Assembly: GCF_000499845.2 (NCBI RefSeq)
Contig: NC_023757.2
Coordinates: 2,018,118 to 2,082,117 of the forward strand
Direction of reading: 5' to 3'
Length of the DNA: 64,000 nucleotides
Origin: Phaseolus vulgaris
Taxonomy: Eukaryota > Streptophyta > Magnoliopsida > Fabales > Fabaceae
A model generated the notes under the pieces. The model was not told where the DNA came from. It saw only the letters and a list, made by a program, of their open reading frames with translations, and did not search any database. Below, one piece after another: positions 1-12,008 of the stretch (its first letter is position 1; each line of letters begins with the position of its first letter). The position numbers were made by a program, and so were the translations under genes.

Positions 1-3000
1 TATTGAGCGCTCATCCATATTCATATAATCCACCATTCTGTCCCCTAAAATTCAAGTGTATGTTATAATAATGCAATCAAACAAACACTAAAATAATCAT
101 TTAACTACAACAGAACAATATTTCAGAAAACTGCCAATGCCAAATATTATAGATTATATAGAACTATTGGAAATAGGAGCATTTAATTATTGTTTAGGGT
201 TAAATTCAAAAATATAAAATATTGGTTTCTCTCTCATTATATTAGAACACTTGATCCAAGGGAGATTAAGGCTTTGACTAAGCCCCTGGAGCTGTCAAAC
301 ATCCAAAAATATAGCTAGAATGTTCAAGTGACTGTAAATATTTTCAGCAAATAAATTAAAAATTTCAGAAGTATTATAAATGATCTGAAGATGGCACTGA
401 GTATGTTAATCAACTATTTTCCAAACTCCTGAGAATGGCATTATTAATGAGATAAGCTGTTGACACCCCCAACTAAATGGGCCTCAGACAAAGAACTGTC
501 ATCTAATTTGAGCTTCTACAGCTATGCTCTACCGAATGTAAGTTCCTACAGCTTGTTTAGAAGAAGCTGTCTTGACTGCCACATATCTTATAAACAGTTT
601 ACTTAGATGTGTCTTAAATGGTATTATTCTTGTACAACATGACATCCTTTCCTTCTTCTCCTATCGCATCAAGTCTTCAAACTCTTGTTTTTTGGGTATT
701 GTGCATCTGTCCACCCTCAATCAAAACTGTGGCAAGTTAGACCCAAAGACTATCAAATGTACTTTTATTGCTTATCCCCCAAATAAAAAGGAGTATGATA
801 TGCACCCAATCATTTGGAAGACCCACTCTTAAAATCTGGTAGTGAAGGAAGAGAATCAAACACTTAAATACTCAACCAAGTATCTCATACTACTTGACGT
901 GCAACTTATTCATCCCATAATACTCAATCCCTATCATAGCACTGTCCTTGAGAGTCAATGTCTCAACAGCTTTCATGCTATTATCAACAAATATAAAGTC
1001 AGATTAGTGACCAAAGGTTTCAATCAACTTCTTATATTTGGCTTTGTTGAAACCTCCACTCCAGTTATTAAACCTGTTACTATAAAATTCACGCTCACCC
1101 TTGCTCTAACTAATCATTGGGCTTTGCTTCAATTTGACATTAAGAATGCCTTTTGGAAAGGACCATCTATTTGCAGCAACATCCAGCATTTTGAGGCTCT
1201 CTATGGACTAAAACAAGGTCCAAGGTAGCAGTTTGACAAGTTACAGACCACACTTCTGAATTTTGGCTTCACAACTAGCAAGTGCACTTGTTTGTATATC
1301 ATATTATTAACCCTGATTTTGTTTACCTTTTTTAATCAAAAGGAAACAATGCTATTGCATTACTATAAAGGTTGCAATCCTAACCAGGTTAGCACTACAA
1401 CCTGTATCAATCATATGCAGCATTCTTAATACAAGTAATAGAAAAAAGAAATACAAAAGTGAGCGACCAAACAAAAACCCACAAACAGAATCTAAAATGC
1501 AGGAGACCACATCTATCTCTACAAAATTCAAAGACAATACCCATCTCATATTATGTAGATGATATTATAATTACAGCCACTCGCCTCATCTTTCTCAAAC
1601 AGTTAAGGCCACTTGATTATTTTCTAGGTATTGAAGTCAGACTATTAGGTATAACAGTATTAACTGCATATAACAGTCTTAACTGTTTACATGTATCATA
1701 CACTGCACTGGGTACTATTAATACCCAGCCTTCCCTGTACATTGAATGTGATTCAGATAATACAGTTTTACTCATTCTCTATCTTTCTTCTCTCTAAATC
1801 TCTCCTCCTCTCTATACTCTTTTATGGTATCCAGCGCCAAAAATGGCCTCATCATCTACCACTAAACCCAATTCTGAAAATTTTTCTTCCAAGCCCGAAG
1901 TTCTTCTCCCTCATATCTTTCATACCCCAATCTCACAAAAGTAAATTTCATTAGAAACCATGTATATTTACCACTTTCATTTTTTTACCCTACCACCATC
2001 ATTGTTCCTGTCAGATACAATGTTCTCCATCATTGTCACAGTTCACTGCCTCCCTTACTGTTCATCACTGATAACTTTTCGGCAAGCCTTGTCCAGTTGG
2101 CATTTATGTTCACCCACGACAACTTTCTGGCAAGTTTTTTCTAGACAGCGGTACTGTTTACCACTGCTGTTTGTTTCCATTTTCCCTTAAGAGGTCTAGT
2201 TGTATACCCAATAAAAGGGTGACTAGAGCTTATACTATAAATATACAAATCCTTTTACTTTCTAACTGTCCGATCGCACAACTAGTTCAATTTTATATGC
2301 ATGATTAGCCCATGCATGCAGTTATTGAAACACTAATTACAAGCCCCATTTCTATACACTATATATTACAATATTTAGTAGCTAGTAGCTAAGAGAAAAA
2401 ATAAAGATATTCAAGGTAGATGAGAAAGATAAGAAGCATACATAATCTTTTTCACATGTTTGTGAGCCATGTGTTGTGAGCATAGAAATTTTATAAGATA
2501 CCACAGCAGATCATTCCTAACACAAATTAATTGTAGTCTTTCCATGTCCACAAGAGGGCATATCAACTTTTATGAAAAAAGAAGAAAACTGCACCTTTTT
2601 TCAAAACCATACACTAGAGCGAGTTAAAATAAACCTCACAAATAAACAGCAAAAAATATTTAGTGCATTAACAATGTAATAAGATAAACTTTGGTGAAAT
2701 AATTGTGTTTTGGTGTACCTTTGCTCGCTTGTCTCCACCATTCATCTATTTGTTTTCCTTTTTGAAGCTGTTCATTGTTCAGATAATCCCTGGTTGATGA
2801 GTTCAGTGACCAAATACGTAAATTTTGACAGCTACTCACAAAATCAAGCAAGATACTTTGAGAATTATTAGGATCCGCACTTCTGTCTTCTCTATGGAAT
2901 GATAAAATCTTTCTTGTTGTCTCCACCTATCATGCAGTGCCATATTACACATCAATTACAGTGTTCCTAGCACAATATAATATAAAACTTCTATAATACA

Positions 3001-6000
3001 CCAACCCCAGTATTATTGTTGCTAAACTATAACGATAAGGACAAGCATCGAGCTTGAACAGTGTGCTTCTGTGACAGCACAAACAGTTTATTTATATTCA
3101 GAAAAAGAAATCAATACAATTATAAAGAAATAGCATGCGCCTATCAGATATGATCCTAGAATAATACAGATATGATCCTAGAATAATACAGATATGATCT
3201 TGATATTTCTTATCACCAATATATCATCACAATATATGTAATTATAAACATATGATTCTTATGTATGTAATAATAACACTCCTCCTCATATTGGAGCATA
3301 CAAGTCATATGTGCTCAACTTGCTTAAAATTATTTTACCAAAAGTAAAAGTACCGCTCTTCTTCTTCTCCACTCTTCTTCTGTTCTTCTCCACGTTCTCT
3401 CCGTTCTTCTTCCTCTCCAACTTGCTCCGCCGGTAAGTTTCTATTCACTACTCTCTTCTCTTCGTGCTACTCCTCTTCTCTTCATGCTACTCCTCTTCGT
3501 TCTTCCCTTTTACGTTCTCCACCTCCGTGTTCTTATAATCTTTAGTAAAATGTGATTGTTCTGTGACAGTCTGGTTTTTTTCTTCTGTTTTTTGGGATTT
3601 TCTACAAATTAAATCAATTGTGGGTAATGAAACTGGATCGTGAATCACACGATTCAAGGCATAAAATGATACACCTTCTGATATGTATCGACAAAGTTAG
3701 GTTTTGAAATGAATAGCGATTCAAATCGTCCGATTCATGCGATTCTAACTACCATGGTAATTAATCTTTGGTCCTCTTAGAGATTTCATAAATATGTATG
3801 TCAGTTATTCACTAGAATTAACAAATCTAGTAGTAATATCTCCAAACTATAATTTTCCAAATGTTGAGAATTTTTTACGCCTGAGGGAGTGTGGATGGCT
3901 ACTAAGGGTTTGCTTTGTACAGTTGGGAAGATCAAGACGGCACAACCCCATCAAAAATAGTGAGCGAACAGAATGGTTTGCCAAAAAAATCTCCTTTACG
4001 GACAACGGGTCTACCAAGCAAACACAATTTCAAAAAAGCCTCTAGATACCATTGATAGGTATTGGAAGTTGCATGGGAAACCTCCTCATTTGACCAATAT
4101 TGCTCAGAAATCTATTACTGAGTCATATGTTACTCATACATTGCCTAGTTCGATCCCAGCCACATATAAGTCCTTTCCCAGTGGTATGAGAATTGTCAAA
4201 CTGCTAGTAACATTCATTCAGTGGCACACACTCATAAATCATTTGCTTGTCTCTCTTAATCTCCTTCCCCGAGTCCTTGGTTCATTGACTCTAGTGCTAC
4301 CAATTATATATTTGCCAGTCTCCTTTCTTTTCCCTTACTACTATTGACAAATAGCCCTCTATCATCATTGTCAATAGTTCACAAGAGCAAGTCTGTGGCA
4401 TTGGCACTACCCACCCGCTTCCAACCCTTGTTATTTTGTTCTTTATGGATCTAATTGTCTATTTAATTTACTCTTTATTACCCAATTGACCAACACACAC
4501 CCCTCACGTCGAGAGTGATAGCTTGTGCGTGAGATAACATATTATGGGTGATCCAATAACGGTCCGATAGCGGGTGGCTTGATAAGCCCAACAAATATTC
4601 ACTGGGATAGGCTCGAAAATGGCTATGATATCATATTAAGAGTGGACTTTAAGTCTAACTCATCCTCGTAAAACTGGCTTATAAGGTGAGGTTTGCACCC
4701 ACTTATATACTATGAAATGCTCTAATTTCTAGTTGATGTGGGATCTCCAACACTCTTTATTACCCAATTGACCAAATCCCATGACATTATCCTCAAATTC
4801 ACTAAAAATACTAATACCTTGTAGCTTTGAATATCAAGACGAACAATTAGCATCAGATGTGAGTCACATGGCCTCTACTATCTCTTTCCATAAACATTAT
4901 TATTTGAGTCTACCATTTCTCTGACAACCATCAGGATGTTTCTCCAATACCTCTTCAAGTATATCAACGTGGTTCATGGCTTAGTGACATTCAACTGCCA
5001 ACTTCGTCTTCAACATAAAATGTGTATAGTGGAGGCCATGTCTAACCTTCACCACTAGCACCATACTAAATTCAACCTCAACTTTTAAAATTGACTGGCT
5101 TATTGTTATTAGAAAGGTATACATTCTACCCATAATTCCCCCCATTATATTAACCCAATTTATCATTGTTTTTCCTCTTTAGCTTTTGTGACAATTCCTA
5201 TGTCCCCAAATGAAGCTTTATCTCAACCAGAGTAGTGACAATCTATGATTGATGAGATTTGTGTCGTCCAAAGTAGTGGTACTTGGGAGTTGGTTTCTCT
5301 TCTAGCTCGCAAAACAATTGTTGGGTCTCAATGGCTATACACATTAAATTGGTGGTGATGGGAACATTAATCATTATAAAGCTCGCTTAGTTACCAAAGG
5401 ATATACACAAATCTACAAACAACATTACACTAACACATTCTCTCTTGTTCCCAAAATGACATTTATCTGCATTCTCTTTTCCATGGCAGCTTATCGTTGC
5501 TGGACTTTGTTTCAACTTGATATAAAGAATGCATTTCTCCATGGAGATCTTGATGAGGAGGTCTATCTAGAGCAACCTTATGGATTTGTTGCTCAAGGGA
5601 ATAAGGTGTGTCTCTTTGCTGGTCCCTTTATGGCCTCACAAAATCACCTCGTGCATGGTTTGGACATTTTTAGATTGTCATTCAGCAATTTGGAATGATA
5701 AGGAGTGAAGCTGATCATTCATTATTTTACCCTTTTCCCCAAGGATGTATCTACCTTATTGCATATGTAGATGACATTGTTATCACACATAGTGATAAGG
5801 AGGGTATTGTCTATCAAAAACAATATCTTGCTCGATAGTTCCAAACAAAAACCTTAGTCAACCGAGATATTTCCTTAGTACCAAAGTTTCTTAGTCCAAG
5901 GGCATTTTGGTCACATCACAGAGGAAATATGCTTTCGATATTTTAGAAGAAACAGTGATGTTGGATAAATCCTAAGATATATTAACCCCATCATAAGAGG

Positions 6001-9000
6001 TATATTATTGTGTTTTGATGTTGACTAGGCAGGCTCACTTAGTGATAGACACTTTGAAACCATGATAAACTATAAAGATGAAAAGAAGCTTTGAACTTAA
6101 ACCGTGTTTCTATGATAGTATACATGGTTTATTTATATTGAGAAAAGGAAACCAATACAACAAATAGAGGAGATTTGATATCATCTAAAGGTAAAGATAT
6201 GATTCAGATCTATGTAGTTATAAAGATGACACTTATTTTTATAATTATAACAATTGTCAATACCAATTATTCCCCTAAATCGATACAAAATTAGAAAATA
6301 TGAATACGAAGAAAAATATTCATTTATTTATAAGAATTTGGAGGCAAGAAAAAATGTGTATTTTATAAAACATTAGAAAACGTTTTGGACAAAAAAAGGG
6401 ATTTATGTTTGGGTCACAATAAAAATAGAGCTACAATTTACTGTTTGACCATAATGGAAGCAAGATAAAATAACAAGGTTTTAAATTTAATTAACTACCT
6501 TTCTAGGATCAGAATTCAAAGCATTCATGACTTGCTCAATTCGAATTATCTGTGCAAGCAACCAGGTCACATGATTTGTCTTAAGTATATGATGATCACC
6601 CTCTGAAAGTCGTGAAACCAGCTTGTCCACAAAATCAACAAAATCAATGCACCCACTTTTTATAAGAAAATAGAAAATATCAGAGAAGACCAACCAATCC
6701 TGCCAGCAATTTATCTCTGCAAGATATGTGCAGAATCAGCTTTGGAATATGATACCAGAAGTTTCCCTAAAATCAATCATTTTCATTTATCATTTTGGGA
6801 TAAATGAAGAATATATTCTTAAAATTTAGAAGAGGAGAGCAGATACATCATAGAGTGGAGAAGATCACGACACAAAAATACTCCTAATTAGAAAAAGGCT
6901 AAAAGAAAATAGGCACACAAACTAGCACAGAGCTGTCCAATCTCTTGCAGCAAGATCTAAGAACAGAAGGTATGGAAATAAGGAATTCCTATCCCAAACA
7001 AATGCTCCAACTAATCTGTACACCCATTTCCATGTAATCATTTTTTTTATGGAAGAACATATTTCATTAAAGGGAAAGGGGGGGGAAATGATGGGACAGG
7101 AAATCCTTCAAAAACTCCCGAAAAAATAAATCAAATAGGGGTCAAGGGGAAACCTAAGGGGATGCAGTGGATCAATATTTCAAAGCATTTTAAAAGAGAC
7201 TCTCCCTTTTATAACGAAGGTTCTATGAGCTAATCAATACTTTCAAGTGATATGAATAAGTCTAATAGTATTCAATTAAGATAATTAGGATTTTTTAAGG
7301 ATGGCACCGCAATTCAGTGGTATTGAATTTTAAGATTTTTTACAACTAATAAAAGTTTGTTGGTATTCATTTACCAACTTGATGGAGAATGTTGCAAGTA
7401 TCATAGATATTTAGGAGGTCAAAAATATGTTGTTTCCTTATTCCCTATTATTTTTATTGCCCGTTTTAAGCATAGTCATAGTCATTTACCCATAAAATGA
7501 TTAGTGAATGTACAAAATACAATTATTAATGTACAGACCTTTTCTAAACTTGTTTTAAGGCTAACTCATAACAAAGTGCAATTTAAATCTACTTATCTAT
7601 CCACCAATACCTAATAAGCACTCTATGATACAACACAGCTAATACACACGTATAAAGAGCAAGATAAAAGATTATTGCCTGAATTTGTCATTTTCAATAG
7701 TTCAACAATTCTATTAATAGTTGCTTCACAGATCATCTCCGAAGAAAATACAGCACCAGCAGTAGGCATTTGAGATGAAGGCCTATAGCAAGGCGCCAGC
7801 ACCAGCACACGTCTCCACCAATCAGGTGATGGTGTAGTACGAAGAGCATGCCTTATACAGCGTACAGCTCTTTCCCAGTCCAAACTTCCCTTCTGAATAG
7901 AGGATGCAATATCCTATAGACAGAATTAAGTGACAAAATTACCAATCCAGGACAACTTCTCGTCAAGTGTAAAATAGCTTAGATAGATGTTAGTATGTTA
8001 CAGACAATATTTGCATACCTGTCAACTACATTCAAGTAATTAAAAGAAATAAATGTAAAATATGAAAATACATTCCAATAAAACATAGTATATGACAGGA
8101 AACAAGAAGAATTAAATATGAGAAATGTCATTGGACTTTCCGTGAGAATTAATCATATAGACAAGAATAATGAAATAGTGAAGAGAAGGCAGGTAAACAA
8201 GTGCCATCAATCACAAATACAAAATGGATTGTAGAAATAAATTATTAGCATATGTCTATACACAATAGATGAATCAAACCCAATATAGCCATTCCATATT
8301 AAGGAGGTGAAGTCATGCATAAAAATAAAAATATAAGCATTTACATATTTAATGAAAGTGTGATTGCCAGAGGAGGATAGATCTCACAATAGATGAAGCC
8401 ATATAGCAAAGCATCACTATTACACATCAATTAAGTCTACACCTCCAATTGATATTTCATAATGTAAGAACTTGTGTGAAACCATCTAACTCTTTCATGA
8501 ACGAGGATGTTCAGCACACAATAGCCATCAAATTATCAGTTTTGAGATTCACAGCTCTGTACATCTTCTAAAAAACTAAAATACAGAACCATACTTCATA
8601 CTGAAGTTATCAACAATGCTACACTTTATGCTAGTTGATGGATGTCACAATCAGCCTGTTAGGTTCCCAAAAGAAAAACTAACACTCCCTCACGAACACA
8701 GCAAAAAGAAAGAAAACTCTGTTTTATTCCAGTACTGTTTAGAATTCACAAAAGAATTACAAAGGAGTATAGCTCCTTTCACACAGGCTTGATCCTGTCA
8801 ACTTTACACAACAAATCCGCTACCCCTCCTCACAGCAGGTTGGTCTTTATTTATAGATCCCCTGTAACAACTAACTAACCCCCTTATCCCTTATTTTTAA
8901 ATTTCCTTCTATGATACACCCTCCAAGTACTGTCCTTATTTTCCTGCCTAACACAGCCACATATCAAAAGCATTTTCAAATAAAATATATGATCTCAATG

Positions 9001-12000
9001 AATAAATCGAGCTTAAGAATAGACAATTCTCATAATTTTTTACTTAAATCTGCTAGCACTAATCAAATAGTAGTCACAATATCGGTAAGAAAAATCCAAA
9101 AGTAGATTTAAACTGGGGGATATCCTAAATCAACAACTTCACTTTAAATGGGAATTGTTAAAATAAAGGAAAGAGAGAGACATTGAGCTGAAACAGAGTA
9201 TTTCTGAGACAGCACGGATACTTTATTATATTGAGAAAATGGAATCAATGCAATAAATAGAGGAAATTTGATATACTTAATAAAGATATGATACAAGAAT
9301 AAATAAAAACATTACTAATAATACATATATAATTTAGATATTCTTTAATCAATGCAAGTTCCTTGGCCCTTATTTGAAACAGTTTTTCGCTAAATTTTTT
9401 TTGGTATGTAAGTCTTGGTCGACTAAGTGGTTACTTCCTAAATACCGATGCCTCAAAATATTATAGTTCAAATTTCAGTACAAGTAATAGAGCAGAAAAC
9501 AATCATTATATTTATCTTTTCAACTAGAGATAGAAAGTGTTGTTATAAGTATCTATATTGTCCAAATTACAAGATATCATGAGTAAAGCAAGTTATCAAA
9601 GACATCTGTCACGTACTTAATAGCATACACTTCTATGCTTAACTAGTTCTCTGATAATTTTCCCGATGATGATTATAATAGTACTTAGTATTTAAAAACA
9701 TGTTTATACATCACTAATGAACATCTTGAAATGGAAATTAGATTCATCACCTCTCCATGCAATGGTTCTCCAAGTACACTTGAATATGTAATTGGTGATA
9801 GTCGCATGTGGGTTTCACCTGAAACATGTGTCGTTTGACTCAGGATCCGATGAGTCCCAAATGTAGGGCAATGTAGATGTTGATCTAACATTTGCATGTG
9901 CATAGCCATCATATCTCGTCTCCTATGGATCTCCAAGATAAGAGTGAACAGTGCTTCATCGTCAGGAATATTCTCTATGAATTGCAAATCACTACGTAAC
10001 AATTCATAGAAGGGTACCCGACATTTTCCCTCATCAACTAAAAGCCAAATCACATCCAAACAACTGTGTAGCCATGCAATTACGGCTTTGTCAGGTCTCC
10101 AAGATTTTATTACATCAGATTCATCCATTCCCTGTTGCCTCTGGTCCCAATTCACCAACCAATTCAGCATATGGTTGAAGATTTCCGCATATGTCACTGG
10201 TTTTAAACTGAACTCGAGACCAATTAAAATAATCTTGCAACATAGCTGACGAAGGCTACTATTACTGATATCATTATTTCTAATGGCTGAACTACCTCTC
10301 AGTTTAGATTGTTGTCCAGCAGAGGAAATATCAGATGATTTGACAGGAGACATAGCTGCACATGATAATGATTCAATTGTTGACTGTGCAGGGGAGCCAA
10401 TAGTATGAACAGCTGTCAAAGGAGATGCAGGATTCGAAGACTGAAAATTAGAAGAATTAGCAATCGTGCTTGGAGGTGGCAGCATTCCTGTCTGTGATAA
10501 GCTCGATGAGGAAACAGTTGGCACTGCTTGATTTAGTTGACCAACAGGCAATTCTGCAGAAGAAACCGAAGAAAGAAGGGACTGCAGAAGGGAGTCCCAA
10601 TTAATGCATCCAATACCACATAAACTCCGTAAAACAAAAAGAAGAAAGTCTGCCCTTGGTCCATGGCCACTGCACTGCACTACTAGGGATATAAGAATTG
10701 CTTCTGTAACAGAACGTAATTGATCTTGGTCCTGAAAGGAAAACACATAATCAACAAATAAACAACATCAACCAAGTTTTTACCACATGGCGAAGTCCAC
10801 TGCACAAATCAATCAATACCACAAATTTTGTAGTAAATCACGCTTATGGACAAACTATTAGTGACTCAATCCTTCTGAAATAAAATAAAATGTCATGTTC
10901 CCCATTAAATTAAGACAAATCAAAGTCAACACAACAAAAATTGCACCGTATAATTTCAAACTCACAGGAAACTGGCTCTGGAGTTGCTCAAAATCTAGAA
11001 TGAATTGCTCATTTGGTGGAGGAAGCTCCCGATTAAGTGCATGTACACGTTTTTGAGTCTTGTTCCTGAAATTAATCATTCCAACTCTGAAAATGTAAGA
11101 AGCTGAAAAAACACAAAACCAAAACATATCACGCAACCCTACACATCATTATGCATATTCTTGAAGGACAAAATAAGAAGAAAAAAAACGATTAAATAAG
11201 TTTCTTACACAAGAAAATTGAAGTTAAAAATCACCTTCTAAAAAAAGTTGATGTGATAAAATTTCTATAAATTAGCTTGTTAATAAGTTAACTTCAACTC
11301 ATGGACAAGTTTAATTCAACTTCTCTTCTTTGAAGAAGTTCATCTACTCATACCCTAAATATTGCAAAATATATGTGTTTTTAAACAGGTTTATCTAATC
11401 GACCCTAAATATTGTAAAAATCACGCGAAAATTTTCACACAATTCTTATTCGCCGACCTTGGAAAATTTTTTTTAAAAAAAAAGAGCTGAATTGGAAAAT
11501 AATCATTCCGAACTAAGCACAATAAGTAATTCAGAAAACAAAGCGCTGTAAAAACCATAATAATTATGACAACTATTATTGTGCAGATGTAGAATTAAAA
11601 AGCATTCGAACATTGCAATATCGAAAAACCTATAACAACATAAAGCATTAAGTGAAAACAGTTCTTCACGTCAGAAATCACACGCGCAAATACAAACACT
11701 AAAAGTTCCAGCAGCAAATTTTAAAAAAAACCGTGAAAATTGCAGTGAGAGAACTTACGGCGGGTCGCGCAGTGAGTCTTCGGGTTTGTTGCGGCTATTT
11801 CGCTGTGAGAATGAAAAGAAGTGAGAGTGAAAAAGAAAAACAAGGAGAAAGAGAAGAAGAAGAAGAAGAAGAAGAGAGGAAGAGAAAATACGCCGAGTCC
11901 TAAGTAGAGGTTGAAGAGATCGAGAATGGGGCCACGAGCAGGGTGGAACTGGAAAGAGCGCGACGGTGTTGTCGATGTGGCTGCACGCGGATTCTGTGAT

Positions 12001-12008
12001 TGATCCAT
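1..12008 (-). CDS. MED23: Mediator subunit 23 (MED23), 5' part of gene, 8 exons, runs off left edge
   Basis: Encodes the first 649 residues of MED23, a tail-module subunit of the nuclear Mediator complex that links activators to RNA polymerase II. I recognise it from conserved plant MED23 blocks: the N-terminus MDQSQNPR, LDLFNLYLGLG, NKTQKRVHALNRELPPPNEQ, WWRRVLVLAPCYRPSS, NHVTWLLAQIIRIEQ and VETTRKILSFHRED. Exons inferred from splice sites and phase: 12008-11892, 11802-11759 (44 nt), 11065-10966, 10731-9751 (981 nt), 7913-7679, 6716-6499, 2926-2719 and 44-1. All phases join without a stop. The start is the second in-frame ATG, at 12008, because the family begins there; an ATG 18 nt upstream is also in frame. 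Plant MED23 is about 1,600 residues, so more than half lies left of the window. Intron 5 appears to be GC-AG. Introns 4, 6 and 7 are swollen by transposon remnants. Identity very likely; exon edges likely. Confidence 0.93.
455..1665 (+). mobile_element. Broken Ty1/Copia pol fragment in MED23 intron 7
   Basis: Plus-strand frames hold a broken Copia polyprotein. The C-terminal part of integrase covers about 455-830 (TATYLINSLL, then GKLDPKTIKCTFIAYP). Reverse transcriptase pieces follow: WALLQFDIKNAFWKG near 1,120, ALYGLKQGPR near 1,200, and YYVDDIIITA with LDYFLGIEV at 1,550-1,640. Stops and frame changes separate the blocks, so it is dead. No clear LTR pair was seen. It lies opposite to the host gene, which spares MED23 the element's own polyadenylation signals. 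Confidence 0.8.
3048..3290 (-). mobile_element. LTR-like end with polypurine tract, MED23 intron 6
   Basis: Read on the minus strand, a purine run (ATGAGGAGGAG) at 3,279-3,290 is followed by TGTTATTACATAC, the usual look of a Copia polypurine tract followed by a 3' LTR. The segment then runs to about 3,048 and contains a short tandem duplication (about 22 bp, roughly 3,150-3,195). Diverged relatives lie at 6,085-6,252 and 9,175-9,345. The low-coordinate end is approximate. Confidence 0.5.
3880..6020 (+). mobile_element. Broken Ty1/Copia element in MED23 intron 6 (gag, protease, RT pieces)
   Basis: Plus-strand pieces in the expected order. A gag zinc-knuckle-like region (IDRYWKLHGKPPHL) is near 4,050. 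A protease-like stretch (PWFIDSSATNY, from the DSGA motif) is near 4,280, with FNLLFITQLT at about 4,460-4,490. RT begins near 5,280 (GTWELVS) and includes YKARLVTKGYTQI, LFQLDIKNAFLHGDLDEEVYLEQP near 5,510-5,580, and YVDDIVIT near 5,770. It fades out near 6,020, before RNase H. The integrase appears deleted. Stops and shifts make it non-functional. A TRIM-like element sits inside it at 4,494-4,751. Confidence 0.85.
4494..4751 (-). mobile_element. TRIM-like element inside the Copia fragment, bounded by a 24-bp direct repeat
   Basis: On the minus strand it begins (T)GTTGGAGATCCCACATC and passes through an LTR-like part with TATATAAGTGGGTGC. It then has a degraded initiator-tRNA primer-binding site, TGATATCATAGCC (consensus TGGTATCAGAGCC), and ends in a purine-rich tract GTGAGGGGTGTGTG. 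This is the LTR-PBS-internal-PPT order of a terminal-repeat retrotransposon in miniature, with the second LTR missing. A 24-bp exact direct repeat flanks it (4,470-4,493 and 4,752-4,775). Related pieces are at 29,920-30,172, 36,517-36,570 and 60,050-60,235. Confidence 0.65.
6085..6252 (-). repeat. Diverged LTR-like repeat, second copy (MED23 intron 6)
   Basis: It shares blocks with 3,048-3,278 and 9,175-9,345, notably GGTTTATTTATATTGAG and a repeated AAACCAATACAA(C/T)AAATAGAGGA type segment. The right end TAATTATAACA at about 6,242-6,252 parallels TAATAACA at 3,271-3,278. Confidence 0.45.
6717..7678 (-). other. Probable GC-AG intron (intron 5 of MED23)
   Basis: The upstream exon ends ...AAT TCA G at 7679 and the next bases are GCAATA, not GT. 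The acceptor TTGCAG lies just before 6716. Joining G to AG restores a Glu codon and gives MTNSEINCWQDWLVF, which fits the family. No nearby GT gives the required phase 1 join. GC-AG introns are a known minor class of U2 introns. Confidence 0.7.
8655..8890 (-). mobile_element. LTR-like segment in MED23 intron 4
   Basis: Read on the minus strand, a TATA-like CTATAAATAAAGACC (about 8,845-8,860) is followed by a polyadenylation-like GGAATAAAACAG and then GGTTCCTAACA-like sequence near 8,660. This U3-R-U5-like order suggests a solo LTR, but I could not define both ends or a target duplication. Confidence 0.35.
9175..9345 (-). repeat. Diverged LTR-like repeat, third copy (MED23 intron 4)
   Basis: It contains ATTGAGCTGAAACAGAG, TTTATTATATTGAGAAAATGG and CAATAAATAGAGGAAATTTG, matching the copies near 3,050-3,278 and 6,085-6,252 in the same orientation. 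Confidence 0.45.
11843..11885. repeat. (GAA)n-rich microsatellite in MED23 intron 1
   Basis: A run of GAA/AAG units lies inside the 89-nt first intron. On the gene strand it is a pyrimidine-rich tract close to the acceptor at 11,803, so it may serve as the polypyrimidine tract. Confidence 0.7.
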
